DNA of 64,000 nucleotides from positions 60,833 to 124,832 of the forward strand of contig JALCBR010000004.1 in NCBI GenBank assembly GCA_028066245.1, in the 5' to 3' direction. The translations under genes were made by a program, and so were the position numbers. The notes beneath the pieces are model-generated. The model had not been told where the DNA came from and did not search any database. It was given only the letters and a program-made list of their open reading frames with translations. Of this stretch, positions 27,166-36,515 are shown piece by piece (the first letter of the stretch is position 1; the number at the start of each line of letters is the position of its first letter). Source of the stretch: Pirellulales bacterium (GTDB lineage Bacteria; Planctomycetota; Planctomycetia; Pirellulales; S012-138).

Positions 27166-30100
27166 GTGGCACCTGGGAGTTCTTGCATCGTGGTAAAGCA
27201 GTTTCCTGGATCATTCTTTGGTCCTGCCACGCTCGTGGATCTTGTTCGCCATCGCGCTCACCACCTTCCTGACGAGGTGGCGTTCACGTTTTTGGTGGAT
27301 GGCGAAAACGAACAAATCCACATCACCTATTGGGAATTGGAACGGCAAGCCCGCGCCATCGCGGCACGCCTTCAGGCGATGAACCTGGCTGGCGAGCGAG
27401 CTCTGCTGCTGTATCCGCCGGGGCTGGAGTTTATCTCGGCGTTTTTCGGCTGCATGTTTGCCGGCGTTGTGGCCGTCCCCGCTTATCCACCTCGGATGAA
27501 CCGCAAGCTGGACCGCATTCAGGCGATTGTCGCTGATTGCTCTGCGGCCGTTGCTTTGACCACTGCGGAATCGTACCGCCGTGTCGAGCCCATGCTTGAG
27601 GAATCGCCGGGGCTGCAATCGATCTTCTGGCTGGCGACGGACGAACTGCCGCCGCACATTGAAGATAGTTGGGACGAGCCGCATGTCGATACGACAACGC
27701 TTTCCTTCCTGCAATATACGTCTGGGTCCACCGGTACGCCCAAGGGCGTAATGTTGACGCACGGCAATCTGCTACACAACTCGGCCTTGATTACGTACTC
27801 GTTTGAAAATACGCGTTCCCAGAAAGGCGTCTTCTGGCTTCCCAGCTACCACGACATGGGATTGATTGGCGGGATTCTTCAGCCGATCTATTTCAGTCGT
27901 CCGGTTGTGTTGATGTCGCCGATGGCCTTCCTACAACGGCCGGTTCGATGGTTGCAAGCGATTTCCAACCACCGCGCGACCGTCAGTGGTGGACCGAACT
28001 TCGCGTTTGATCTGGTTGCCCGCAAGGTCACACCAGAACAGATGGAAGGCCTGGATCTTTCGTCGTGGAAGCTGGCCTTCAATGGTGCAGAGCCGGTTCG
28101 CGCAGATACATTGGAGCGTTTTACGGAGAAGTTTGAATCGTGTGGATTCCGGCTTGAATCGTTTTACCCGTGCTATGGCTTGGCAGAAGCCACTCTGATT
28201 GCCACAGGGGGATATATCTACGAGCCTCCGATCATTATCAACGCGGATTCCAGGGCACTGGAGAACGATAAGTACGTTGAAGTTCCCGCAGAACACAAGG
28301 ATGCGCGTCAACTGATTGGGTGTGGTCAGTCGCTACCAGACCAAGAGGTTTTGATCGTTGATCCGGAGACGCACCAACCGAAGCCCGATGGGGAAATTGG
28401 AGAAATCTGGATCAAGGGGCCCAGCGTTGCCCGTGGATATTGGAATCGTCCGGAAGAGACGGCGGCAACTTTCGGCGCTCGCCGCGGCGACAACAACGAC
28501 GGTCCGTTCTTGCGTACCGGAGACTTGGGATTCCAGCGTGAGACGGAATTCTTCGTCACCGGCCGATTAAAAGACCTGATCATCGTCCACGGTCTGAACC
28601 ATTACCCACAGGACATTGAACATACGGTTCAAAATAGTCACGAGGCCTTGCGCCCGACACACGGAGCTGCGTTCACAGTCGAGGTCGACGGAAAACAGAA
28701 GCTTATTGTTGTTCAGGAGATCGAGCGACGATTCCAGGACAGCGCGGACGACGCAATCGCAGCCATTCGCAAAGAAGTTGCTCGGCATCACGAACTTGTG
28801 ATTGATCACGTGGTGCTGGTACGTGCCGGCAATGTGCCCAAGACATCCAGCGGCAAGATCCAGCGCAGCGCCTGCCGGAGAGCTTATCTGGAGGGCAACC
28901 TGACTATTGTCGGGCGTTGGCCGGACGAGCCAGAAGCCACGAAGCCTGACAAGGCGATCACGCTCACGAACGGTCGCCCAGCCGATGGTGAAGACCAGGA
29001 TGGCCGCCGAGTTCGATCTACTCGCCGACCAACATTGAATGACGGTTCGGAGTGGGACGCGGACAACGCCCCCGCGGTTGCGGCATCGAAGGAAAAGAAG
29101 CCCTGGGATGAGATTGCCGCCATTGTCATGGAGGAGGTCGCCAGGATTGCTCAGGACCGCGCTCTCAACGCCACGATTGACAGCAGCTTGAGTGACGTCG
29201 GCCTGGATTCGCTGGAGCGGTTTGAGCTACAGACCGTGTTGGAAGATCGTCTCGGCGGACGGATGCCGGAAGAAGTCGCCCAAGAACTGGAAACCCTCCG
29301 TGAAGTCGTGGATGCGGTGCAAAAGTACTTGGGTGAGCCGCAACGCCGCAAGCGTCTTGCTCTTTCCGAAATTCCCGAATCGTATCATCGATTTGACCGC
29401 TACGCGGAGTATCAGGAACTCCATTCGCAAATGGAGATGCTGGACGCCAGCGGCCTGGAAAATCCGTTCTTCAATCTGCACGAGACCGTTGCTCGCGATA
29501 CGACCGTCATTGATGGTCGTGAGATGATCAACTTCTCGAGTTACAACTACCTAGGGCTCTCGGGTGATCCACGCGTCACCCAAGCAGCTCAACAGGCGAT
29601 CGAGCAATACGGCACCAGTGTTTCTGCCAGCCGCGTCGTTTCTGGTGAGAAACCGCTGCACCGCAAGCTGGAGCGTGCCATTGCTGATTGTATTGGCACT
29701 GACGATGCCGTTGTGATGGTCGGCGGACATGCGACCAACGAGACAACAATTGGACACCTGTTTGGTCCCAGTGACCTTATCCTGCATGACTCCTTGGCCC
29801 ACAACAGCATTATTCAAGGTTGCATCCTGTCTGGAGCTCGCCGCCGCGGCTTTCCCCACAATGACTGGCAAGCGCTCGAGCGACTGCTGGATGACATGCG
29901 CGGAGAATTCCGCCGTGTGTTGATCGTGATTGAAGGCGTCTACAGCATGGATGGCGATTTCCCGGAGCTTCCCAAGTTTGTGGACCTGCGAAATCGCTAC
30001 AAGACGTTTCTGATGGTCGACGAAGCTCACTCTCTGGGCGTCCTGGGACAACATGGACACGGCATCGGCGAACACTTCGATATCGATCCCGCCGAGGTCG

Positions 30101-30621
30101 ATCTGTGGATGGGCACGCTCAGCAAGTCGTGCGCATCCTGCGGCGGCTACATCGCCGGCAACCGGGCTGTGGTCGAGTACCTAAAGCACACAGCACCGGG
30201 GTTTGTCTACAGCGTCGGAATTCCTCCGGCAAACGCCGCCGCCGCGCTGGAAGCGCTGCGGGTTATGGAAGCGGAGCCTGAGCGCGTCAAGCAGCTCCAT
30301 CAGCGCTCCGCGCTGTTTTTGCAGCTTGCCAAGCGACGCGGTATTGACACTGGCATGAGCAACCAGACGCCGGTAATTCCCGCGATTATCGGCAATGGCA
30401 TTCATTGCTTGCAGCTCTCTCGCGCCATGAAGCAGGCGGGCATCAACGTCCAGCCGATCCTGCCACCGGCCGTGGAGGAGAATAAGGCACGCTTGCGTTT
30501 CTTCATCAGCTCAACGCACACGGATGAGCAAATCCGTTACACGGTGGATACGCTCGCCAAGAGCCTGGAACAGATCCGCGGAGCTTCCCCCGAAGCGATC
30601 GACGCCTCCACGACTTCGTAG
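27166..30621 (+). CDS. FAAL - acyl carrier protein - alpha-oxoamine synthase fusion enzyme
   Basis: A 1151-residue three-module enzyme. (1) A fatty-acyl-AMP ligase, about 1-600, with VPAYPPR and the adenylation loop YTSGSTGTPKG (about 184-194); it activates a fatty acid as acyl-AMP. (2) An acyl/peptidyl carrier domain, about 640-730, with the phosphopantetheine serine in DVGLDSLERFE (about S684). (3) A PLP-dependent alpha-oxoamine synthase of the serine palmitoyltransferase/KBL/BioF type, about 760-1140, with INFSSYNYLG, VDEAHSLG and the Schiff-base lysine in TLSKSCASCGG (about K987). Together these could load an acyl chain and condense it with an amino acid with loss of CO2. The frame opens at GTG 27166; a GTG at 27190 with GGGAG ten bases upstream may be the true start. 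Confidence 0.92.
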   Translation: MAPGSSCIVVKQFPGSFFGPATLVDLVRHRAHHLPDEVAFTFLVDGENEQIHITYWELERQARAIAARLQAMNLAGERALLLYPPGLEFISAFFGCMFAGVVAVPAYPPRMNRKLDRIQAIVADCSAAVALTTAESYRRVEPMLEESPGLQSIFWLATDELPPHIEDSWDEPHVDTTTLSFLQYTSGSTGTPKGVMLTHGNLLHNSALITYSFENTRSQKGVFWLPSYHDMGLIGGILQPIYFSRPVVLMSPMAFLQRPVRWLQAISNHRATVSGGPNFAFDLVARKVTPEQMEGLDLSSWKLAFNGAEPVRADTLERFTEKFESCGFRLESFYPCYGLAEATLIATGGYIYEPPIIINADSRALENDKYVEVPAEHKDARQLIGCGQSLPDQEVLIVDPETHQPKPDGEIGEIWIKGPSVARGYWNRPEETAATFGARRGDNNDGPFLRTGDLGFQRETEFFVTGRLKDLIIVHGLNHYPQDIEHTVQNSHEALRPTHGAAFTVEVDGKQKLIVVQEIERRFQDSADDAIAAIRKEVARHHELVIDHVVLVRAGNVPKTSSGKIQRSACRRAYLEGNLTIVGRWPDEPEATKPDKAITLTNGRPADGEDQDGRRVRSTRRPTLNDGSEWDADNAPAVAASKEKKPWDEIAAIVMEEVARIAQDRALNATIDSSLSDVGLDSLERFELQTVLEDRLGGRMPEEVAQELETLREVVDAVQKYLGEPQRRKRLALSEIPESYHRFDRYAEYQELHSQMEMLDASGLENPFFNLHETVARDTTVIDGREMINFSSYNYLGLSGDPRVTQAAQQAIEQYGTSVSASRVVSGEKPLHRKLERAIADCIGTDDAVVMVGGHATNETTIGHLFGPSDLILHDSLAHNSIIQGCILSGARRRGFPHNDWQALERLLDDMRGEFRRVLIVIEGVYSMDGDFPELPKFVDLRNRYKTFLMVDEAHSLGVLGQHGHGIGEHFDIDPAEVDLWMGTLSKSCASCGGYIAGNRAVVEYLKHTAPGFVYSVGIPPANAAAALEALRVMEAEPERVKQLHQRSALFLQLAKRRGIDTGMSNQTPVIPAIIGNGIHCLQLSRAMKQAGINVQPILPPAVEENKARLRFFISSTHTDEQIRYTVDTLAKSLEQIRGASPEAIDASTTS

Positions 30622-30650
30622 GATGCTACCTGCGTAAAGCACCATCGGGT

Positions 30651-30680
30651 GGCGCTTCAAGAAGTTTGTCTTGAAGCGCC
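30651..30680 (+). terminator. Hairpin after the FAAL fusion gene
   Basis: Perfect 11-bp stem (GGCGCTTCAAG / CTTGAAGCGCC) with an 8-base loop, 30 bases after the stop codon. No T-run follows, so termination is likely but not certain. Confidence 0.55.
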
Positions 30681-30766
30681 TGCAGTCCGCATGTACAAAG
30701 GAAAGAGAGATGTGCTGCGCAAGATGACGTGGCGTCGATCGAGTTCCCCGTTAAGCGAGGTTGGAA

Positions 30767-30958
30767 TTGCTTACCGAACAAGAGGTGGCCAGAAGCTGGC
30801 GCAAATTGTTTAGTGGAAAAGAACTGACGCAAGAATCCCTAGGAAAAGCGGAGCGGCTGCTGGAAGAGTTGCGGTACGAGAGCCCGCTGCGGCACAGGCT
30901 CGGAGAAGAACTGGAAGAATTGCAGGAAATCGCTAAATCAAAGCTGGCCGAGGCCTAG
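30767..30958 (+). CDS. Small helical protein of unknown function
   Basis: 63 residues from TTG 30767, which has GAGG six bases upstream; TTG 30761 is an in-frame alternative with no room for that site. The sequence (starts MLTEQEVARSWRKLFSG) is highly charged and predicted helical, with heptad-like Leu (ERLLEELRYESP, LGEELEELQEIAKSKL) that could pair as a coiled coil. No export signal. It follows the FAAL gene after a hairpin and has no recognised family. Confidence 0.55.
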   Translation: MLTEQEVARSWRKLFSGKELTQESLGKAERLLEELRYESPLRHRLGEELEELQEIAKSKLAEA

Positions 30959-31147
30959 CAAAGCGTCCCCTGATAGTCGTTGGCCATTGCCAGGGTGAGT
31001 TTGGCACAGTCCGTAGATCGTGGCATCTTCGTGTCACGTGACATAGGATCCATTGATGGGATTCCCGTCAGCTGTTAGTGAATCAACCGGCAGCGGGAAG
31101 TGGCCAGCCATCTTGTTGGCCGGTGCGACCGAAACGAGATGCGACTG

Positions 31148-31200
31148 AACAAAAGAAAGCACCCTGTGGACGCTTGGTCCACAGGGTGCTTTCTTTTGTT
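31148..31200. terminator. Very strong bidirectional terminator
   Basis: A perfect 24-bp stem (31148-31171 with 31177-31200) closing a 5-base loop GCTTG. The outer arms are A-rich on the left and T-rich on the right (AACAAAAGAAAGC / GCTTTCTTTTGTT), so each strand reads GC stem followed by T-rich tail. It lies between the convergent small helical-protein gene and the BBP7-like gene and should stop both. Confidence 0.9.
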
Positions 31201-31223
31201 GACTCAACCTTGCCAGCTGATTC

Positions 31224-32513
31224 CTAGTGGTTGAAGCTTGCTGAGATTTGCAAGCCGTGGATGAACAGCTCCTGGCGATTGTGACCGGCCAGGATTCCCA
31301 TTGTCGGGAATGTGTAATTGACCAGAGTTTGGGGACGGGCGATGTTGTCAATGAACATGCCACGCCAGCCAATATTCGCGTAAAACTTCGACGTGATCTG
31401 ATATCGCGCGTTGAACCCAAGCTCGACAATGGGTGCGAACTCTGTTTCATGTGCGGTATTGTTGAAGGTCACGTCCTGAATAAACGTGGGGGAAAACCCT
31501 GCGTTTCCGTCAAATCGACCGGTTTGGCGAAGGCCCTGGAAATTCAAGGCTGCGGTGAAGCTGGAATCGACGCTCCATGTCCAGCGACCCCTTGTGCGGA
31601 ACCAGCGCCCAGCGATCATCGGGCCCACCAAGTCGTTGTCGGCTGTGGTATCCCAGAAGGCATCCGTGAAGACTGTCCCACCCGTCGCAGTAACCAGGAA
31701 ATCTTCGTTGAATTTGAAGTAGCGTGCTCCATAGCTGAAGTCAAACGTTCCCGAACGGGAGGTTCCTAATCGCAGATCGCGACTGGCTTGAAACCCCCAA
31801 CTCGTCACGTCAGTACGGACGTTGAGAGAGGTGAAGGCCAACCGCTGTGCGATGATGTCACCGAGGTCAACGGGCGCAAAAGTGTCGGGAGTCCCATCAG
31901 GCGGTGCGCTTGTGTCGACGCCGCTGCGACCGAAGATCAGGTCACCATCCAAGTCATCGTCGTTGCCGTCATTGTTGAGGTCGACAAAGCCCGTCAGGCC
32001 GCCCAAGGGGTCAAACAAGATGACCTCACTATCATTGGCGACGAACTCGCTGCTGAAGTCCCCCATGTCGAACATGGTGGCGCTCCAACCGCTATCATCG
32101 CCCATGTAACCCAGTGATGTGCGATGACCGCTTCTTCGTTCGGACGAGAAGCGAGAGGTATCAGCGGTATTCGTTTCTAGCCGTAGGCTTGGAATTCCGA
32201 TGCCGTTTGATGCACCATCTATCACCAGGCGTGGTGCAGTGCGCGAATTTCCGATCGTCGCCCGATCGGGCGCCGACGTCCACATCTGCACATAGCCAAC
32301 TTCCAGCCAGTAACCCGTGTTGGGAGCAGGCAGTTCATCAAACGTGCTCAGGTCCGCCGGGGCAAAGATGTGCTTGTCCACTTCCTTGATCTCGCCGGAC
32401 AAGAAGGGCGCTCCCCGTTGAGCTTGCGCCTCGGTGGAAATCGCCCCGACTGCCAGGCTAGCGCCCACGCCCCACGCCAGCAGCCACGACTTGATTCGTT
32501 TCTTAAGCATCAT
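31224..32513 (-). CDS. BBP7-like outer-membrane beta-barrel protein
   Basis: About 430 residues. A cleavable signal peptide (WLLAWGVGASLAVGA, cut near AQAQ) is followed by repeated amphipathic beta-strands (GYWLEVGYVQMW, GTFDFSYGARYFKF, RWTWSVDSSFTAALN, FYANIGWRGMFID) and an aromatic/His C-terminus ISASFNH, as expected of an outer-membrane barrel. A Ca-binding-like loop DLNNDGNDDDLDGD is inserted near the middle. Resembles the BBP7 family, which is expanded in planctomycetes. Start is ATG 32513 or 32510 (GGAG just upstream). Pore, receptor or adhesin role is unknown. Confidence 0.85.
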   Translation of the reverse strand: MMLKKRIKSWLLAWGVGASLAVGAISTEAQAQRGAPFLSGEIKEVDKHIFAPADLSTFDELPAPNTGYWLEVGYVQMWTSAPDRATIGNSRTAPRLVIDGASNGIGIPSLRLETNTADTSRFSSERRSGHRTSLGYMGDDSGWSATMFDMGDFSSEFVANDSEVILFDPLGGLTGFVDLNNDGNDDDLDGDLIFGRSGVDTSAPPDGTPDTFAPVDLGDIIAQRLAFTSLNVRTDVTSWGFQASRDLRLGTSRSGTFDFSYGARYFKFNEDFLVTATGGTVFTDAFWDTTADNDLVGPMIAGRWFRTRGRWTWSVDSSFTAALNFQGLRQTGRFDGNAGFSPTFIQDVTFNNTAHETEFAPIVELGFNARYQITSKFYANIGWRGMFIDNIARPQTLVNYTFPTMGILAGHNRQELFIHGLQISASFNH

Positions 32514-33085
32514 TCGACTCCGCCCTGGCGGTTGCATGGATTGTCCGCGCGCGTTGCCTCCGTACAGACGGCGCGCTTCTCTGTGCCGGTAGTATCGGTC
32601 TGCCTTCTCGCGCTAGTTGAACAAGAACGGTAAACTCTGCGGAAATTAACCGCAGTGCTAGCTTTGACGCTTCTGCGCAGCAACCAAGGGCGAAGGTCGA
32701 GCAGTCGGACGAGAATGATTCACGTCAACTCGAAAACTCACAACACGATCCATTAAACGGAGATTTTCGCGGCTGCTTTTCGGCAGACAGATTCGCCAGA
32801 TGATCTGCCTAACGGGGCCCTGTTAGAACATCTCCCTGAGACATCTGTTAGCGTGCCTGTTGGCGACACTGCTGACCCCCTTTGTTAACACTCGTGGCCG
32901 AGCCACCCATCAGAGGGGGGTTGAACTGTGAAGTAGGACACGAGGCCACCAAGCATGCTGGCGCGCCGTGATCTTGTGGGTTTCTAAGCCGGTGGATATC
33001 TTCGCCGCCTGTTTTTTGAGATCGTTGCGAGTCTGTTCTCGACGCGCAATGACTGTCTCTGAGCCTTCGCGTCTAGACCGCGTTC
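32514..33085. other. 572 bp intergenic region
   Basis: Divergent spacer between the barrel protein and the lipoprotein hydrolase. I see only an imperfect palindrome TAACGGGGCCCTGTTA near 32809-32824. No gene is supported. Confidence 0.4.
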
Positions 33086-35128
33086 TTGTACTCCAAGGTG
33101 GTCAACCCAATTTCGTGCAACGCGAATCGGGCACAGCCCTCAAGTCTCCGGCAGACAAAGTTCCGCCGGAGATCTTGGTATTGTGCACTGCTGCTGGGAA
33201 TTGTTGCGGTTTCCCTGCTCACGGGATGTGGCACGCGTTGGATTAGCGTTCGGGGTGCGCCGAGAAATCCACTCACGGAACGACTCCAATTGGGGAGTTG
33301 GTCCGGTCCAAAGATTACAGAGCGCACAGCGTTAACCCTGCGGAGAAATGGGCTCAACCCGGAGGCTGACGCAGCAGAACTGTTGAGACCGCTCAATGAC
33401 ATCAGCCGCAAGGAGGTGTTGGCGGAAACCACCTACGCACTGGCGGAGGTCGCATTCGTTGCCGCCGAGTCCACGAAAACGTCCGATCCCCGTGCTGCGC
33501 TCGAATATTACTGTCTGGCGGCGTCAGAGTCCTATCGCTTCTTGTTCGACCCCAGGCTCGATCAGCAACGGAATCCCTATGATCCACTCTACCGAGGTGC
33601 TAGCGACCTCTACAACGGCTCGCTGGATGCTGTTCTCCGCATCTTGAAAAGCGAAAGGGGCTTGAACCTGCAAGAGCTAGCAACCGCATCATCCGATCAG
33701 CAGCCGTGGGACGTGTCTGTGATTTCGCGAGGTGGTCCCTGGCAGGCAGATGCCTATGAACGTCTGGAACTCGCGGCTGACTATGAGGTCGGCGGGTTAA
33801 CCAATGAGTATCGGACCTATGGGCTAGGCGTACCGCTCGTCGCCGTTCGCCGGGAGAATATGGCGAACGCAGCTGCTGACCAATACTATCCGCCTGGTCT
33901 GGCGGTGCCGTTAACGGCATTCGTGCGGCCGTTGACGTGGGACCACTGGCATCCCGATGAGGTCGGCGCAAGCCGAAGCGTTGTGCTGGAACTCTACAAT
34001 CCGCTCCAGGCAACATCAGTCATCGTAGGCCCACACCGTATCCCACTGGAGTCCGATTTGACCACCCCGCTCGCGTATTTCTTGAACGAAGCGGAACTGG
34101 AGCCCTTGGCAACAAAAGGATTACTCCGGCCTTCTCACGACAAGCACAAGTTATTCTTCGCCCAGCCTTTTGATCCGGACAAGATTCCCGTGGTCTTTGT
34201 GCATGGTCTATGGTCCGATCCGACATCCTGGGCTGAGATGTTGAATGAACTCCGAGCGACGCCTGCGGTTCGAGCTCGATACCAATTTTGGTTCTATATG
34301 TATCCGACTGGCCAGCCGTTTTGGTACAGCGCAGCGGAGCTCCGCCAAAAACTGGCCGATGTTCGGACGAATCTCGATCCCCAACGCCGATTCGCTGCCA
34401 TGGACCAAATGGTCCTTGTGGGGCACAGCATGGGCGGTCTTGTTTCCAAGATGCAGGCGGTGGAAAGCGGCAATGAATTCTGGCAAGCGATCAGTGAACG
34501 GCCGTTCTCAGAGATCGACACGGAAGATGCCGTTCGAGATCGTTTGGCAAAAACCTTCTTCTTTCGCCCCAATCCAAGCGTTCATCGCGTCATAACCATC
34601 GGGTCGCCGCATCGGGGCAGCAGCTACGCCAATGCCACCACAAAATGGCTGGCCAGTAAGTTTGTTCGCCTGCCTGGCGACTTGGTTGACAACGTCCAAA
34701 AGCTTGTGGGGATGAATCCAGGCATTTTTCGCAGCGGGTTTTCCCCGGAATACGATACCAGTATCGATTCACTCTCCGCCGATTCCCCAATTCTGCCGGT
34801 GCTGCTCAACGCGCGTCGGCAGCAAGGTATTCATGTACACAACGTGATCGGTCGCAAATCACCCACCACGGACGGAGACGGGATTGTCTCGCTAGAAAGC
34901 GCTTCGCTTCCTAACGCGGACTCTGAGATTGTCGTTGAAGCCAGCCATGTGGAGATACATCGAAATCCGTTGACCATCCTGGAAGTGCGCAGGATCTTGC
35001 TGGACCACCTGCAGGAGATGGATCGCTGGACCCGCCATCCGATCCCTGCTTACGACAACGCCATCCGCCCGGCGTTGATAGACCGCAGGATGCGAAAAAC
35101 ACGTGAAATTCGGCGTTTGCCGCGCTAA
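33086..35128 (+). CDS. Lipoprotein alpha/beta hydrolase (lipase-like)
   Basis: 680 residues. An N-terminal hydrophobic segment ends in a lipobox VSLLTGCGT, so the mature protein is lipid-anchored at about Cys-48. A domain of about 270 residues of unknown type follows (about 60-350). Then comes an alpha/beta hydrolase domain from VVFVHGLWSDPTSWAEM (about residue 372): the nucleophile elbow GHSMGG (about S449), a downstream ITIGSPHRGSSYA, and late acid/His candidates DGDGIVSLES and EASHVEIHRNP, typical of lipases/esterases. Start is a TTG at 33086; GTG codons a few residues in are alternatives. Natural substrate is unknown. Confidence 0.88.
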   Translation: MYSKVVNPISCNANRAQPSSLRQTKFRRRSWYCALLLGIVAVSLLTGCGTRWISVRGAPRNPLTERLQLGSWSGPKITERTALTLRRNGLNPEADAAELLRPLNDISRKEVLAETTYALAEVAFVAAESTKTSDPRAALEYYCLAASESYRFLFDPRLDQQRNPYDPLYRGASDLYNGSLDAVLRILKSERGLNLQELATASSDQQPWDVSVISRGGPWQADAYERLELAADYEVGGLTNEYRTYGLGVPLVAVRRENMANAAADQYYPPGLAVPLTAFVRPLTWDHWHPDEVGASRSVVLELYNPLQATSVIVGPHRIPLESDLTTPLAYFLNEAELEPLATKGLLRPSHDKHKLFFAQPFDPDKIPVVFVHGLWSDPTSWAEMLNELRATPAVRARYQFWFYMYPTGQPFWYSAAELRQKLADVRTNLDPQRRFAAMDQMVLVGHSMGGLVSKMQAVESGNEFWQAISERPFSEIDTEDAVRDRLAKTFFFRPNPSVHRVITIGSPHRGSSYANATTKWLASKFVRLPGDLVDNVQKLVGMNPGIFRSGFSPEYDTSIDSLSADSPILPVLLNARRQQGIHVHNVIGRKSPTTDGDGIVSLESASLPNADSEIVVEASHVEIHRNPLTILEVRRILLDHLQEMDRWTRHPIPAYDNAIRPALIDRRMRKTREIRRLPR

Positions 35129-35140
35129 GCGGGCCTTGCG

Positions 35141-35221
35141 AATATAAAAATCATCTTCAATTTTTGTTATTTTGGACTTTTGGATATAAATTTCATCTTC
35201 ATAAAAACTATGTGTTTTTTG
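35141..35221. promoter_or_regulatory. AT-rich island with direct repeats upstream of a PEP-CTERM gene
   Basis: About 110 bases (35140-35250) are strikingly A+T-rich against the GC-rich surroundings. Two near-identical 19-bp sequences, ATATAAAAATCATCTTCAA (35142-35160) and ATATAAATTTCATCTTCAT (35184-35202), are spaced 42 bp start-to-start, about four helical turns. This looks like a regulatory region for the gene at 35365. Confidence 0.5.
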
Positions 35222-35364
35222 CTGAAAATTCAAATTTTTCCAGTACAAACTGCGGTTGGGGCATTTATACATGTAATGCTCATCGGTAGGCATCCGCGAA
35301 GACGTTCGTAGTGCCGCGTGCCGATGGATTCTGCGCAAAAAATTCTAGACACGAGGTACAACTG

Positions 35365-36345
35365 ATGAAGGCGAAACTCGTTTTCGCCGTGGCTGTCGCA
35401 ATATGCGTCACAGCTACGGACGTAAAAGGGGAGTTGTTTCAGGCGCTCCACCGTGGCTGGTATCAGCCGTCCGGCAATGAGGCCAATGACGCAAACAATG
35501 CGAACAACGCATATTTTGCCAGCACGTTCGCTTTTAACGAATTCCGCAACTACTTTGTTTTTGACAGGACGGACGCACAGTTTGCTGGCAAGCATGTCGT
35601 CAGTGGAACGTTTGACATCCAAACAGATTCTTCGGGAACACCCAACCCGACGCTGAACCTGTTTGACTTCACTGGCGATGTTGCTGATCTCACCGCAGTC
35701 GCCCCGACTAGTGGCGCAGCTCACTACACGGATCTCGGGACCGGAACCGGCTATGGTTCAAGTGTTCTTCCGAATAACACCTTGCAGTCAATCGTGCTGA
35801 ACACAGCTGCGATCAACGAACTGCGCGATAACACCATTGGTGGCGACTTCTTCGTGATCGGTGGTGCAATGGCCGGTGCGGGCCAAAGTAAGTTCTTTGG
35901 CACGGGCGGCACCTTTGTCACACAGTTGGATTTGGTCTTGCAGACCAACTTGGCCCCGGTTTCTGATCCGGGTGGCCCGTACACGATTGATCCTGGTTTT
36001 GACCTCGACCTTGATGGTTCGGCTTCGGCTGACCCGGACGTGGCGCTTGGCGACTCGATCGTCAGCTGGGAATGGGACGTCGATGGCGACGGCACGTATG
36101 ATGTGACCGGCGAGACCACGACTGTGGACTGGGCTACGCTCCTGGGTATCGGCGTGCTTGCGGATAACACCTACAACTTGGCCTTGCGGACAACGGACGA
36201 GCTGGGTGCCCAGCACGTGCAGACGACGCTGTTCACCGTCAACCCGGTGCCAGAGCCTGCCACCTGTGTAATTTGGGCCTTGGCTGGCGGTTCCTGCGGA
36301 TTGGCTGGCTGGCGTCGTCGCCGCAAAGCCAAAGCGGCTGCTTGA
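35365..36345 (+). CDS. PEP-CTERM exported protein with PKD-like domain
   Basis: 326 residues. Start ATG 35365 has GAGG eight bases upstream and gives a signal peptide (MKAKLVFAVAVAICVTAT, cut near VKGE). The first 190 residues are a beta-rich domain seen in PEP-CTERM exported proteins; about 205-285 form a PKD/Ig-like repeat (DPGGPYTIDPG... VSWEWDVDGDGTYD). The C-terminus is a classical PEP-CTERM sorting signal: VPEPATCVIWAL, a membrane helix, and WRRRRKAKAAA. It should be processed by an exosortase (not in the window) and end on the surface or in matrix. Confidence 0.9.
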   Translation: MKAKLVFAVAVAICVTATDVKGELFQALHRGWYQPSGNEANDANNANNAYFASTFAFNEFRNYFVFDRTDAQFAGKHVVSGTFDIQTDSSGTPNPTLNLFDFTGDVADLTAVAPTSGAAHYTDLGTGTGYGSSVLPNNTLQSIVLNTAAINELRDNTIGGDFFVIGGAMAGAGQSKFFGTGGTFVTQLDLVLQTNLAPVSDPGGPYTIDPGFDLDLDGSASADPDVALGDSIVSWEWDVDGDGTYDVTGETTTVDWATLLGIGVLADNTYNLALRTTDELGAQHVQTTLFTVNPVPEPATCVIWALAGGSCGLAGWRRRRKAKAAA

Positions 36346-36515
36346 CCAAGGTTGTCGCAGAAATTCCTCCACGATGAGATCGTGGATAGCGCATGAATCC
36401 ATAGGGGGCGGAAGGTTGTGCTTGACCTTTCGCCCCTTGATTCAGGTTCTTGCGTCCTTCTGCATAGGCCATTTCGGCCTTTGGGGTTCACCGCCCATAC
36501 GTTTGATCAGCCTCA

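Noticed and set aside
26760..27230. 156-codon minus-strand open frame in the spacer before the FAAL fusion
   Set aside because: No family or export signal; overlaps the start of the FAAL gene and its composition is not protein-like.
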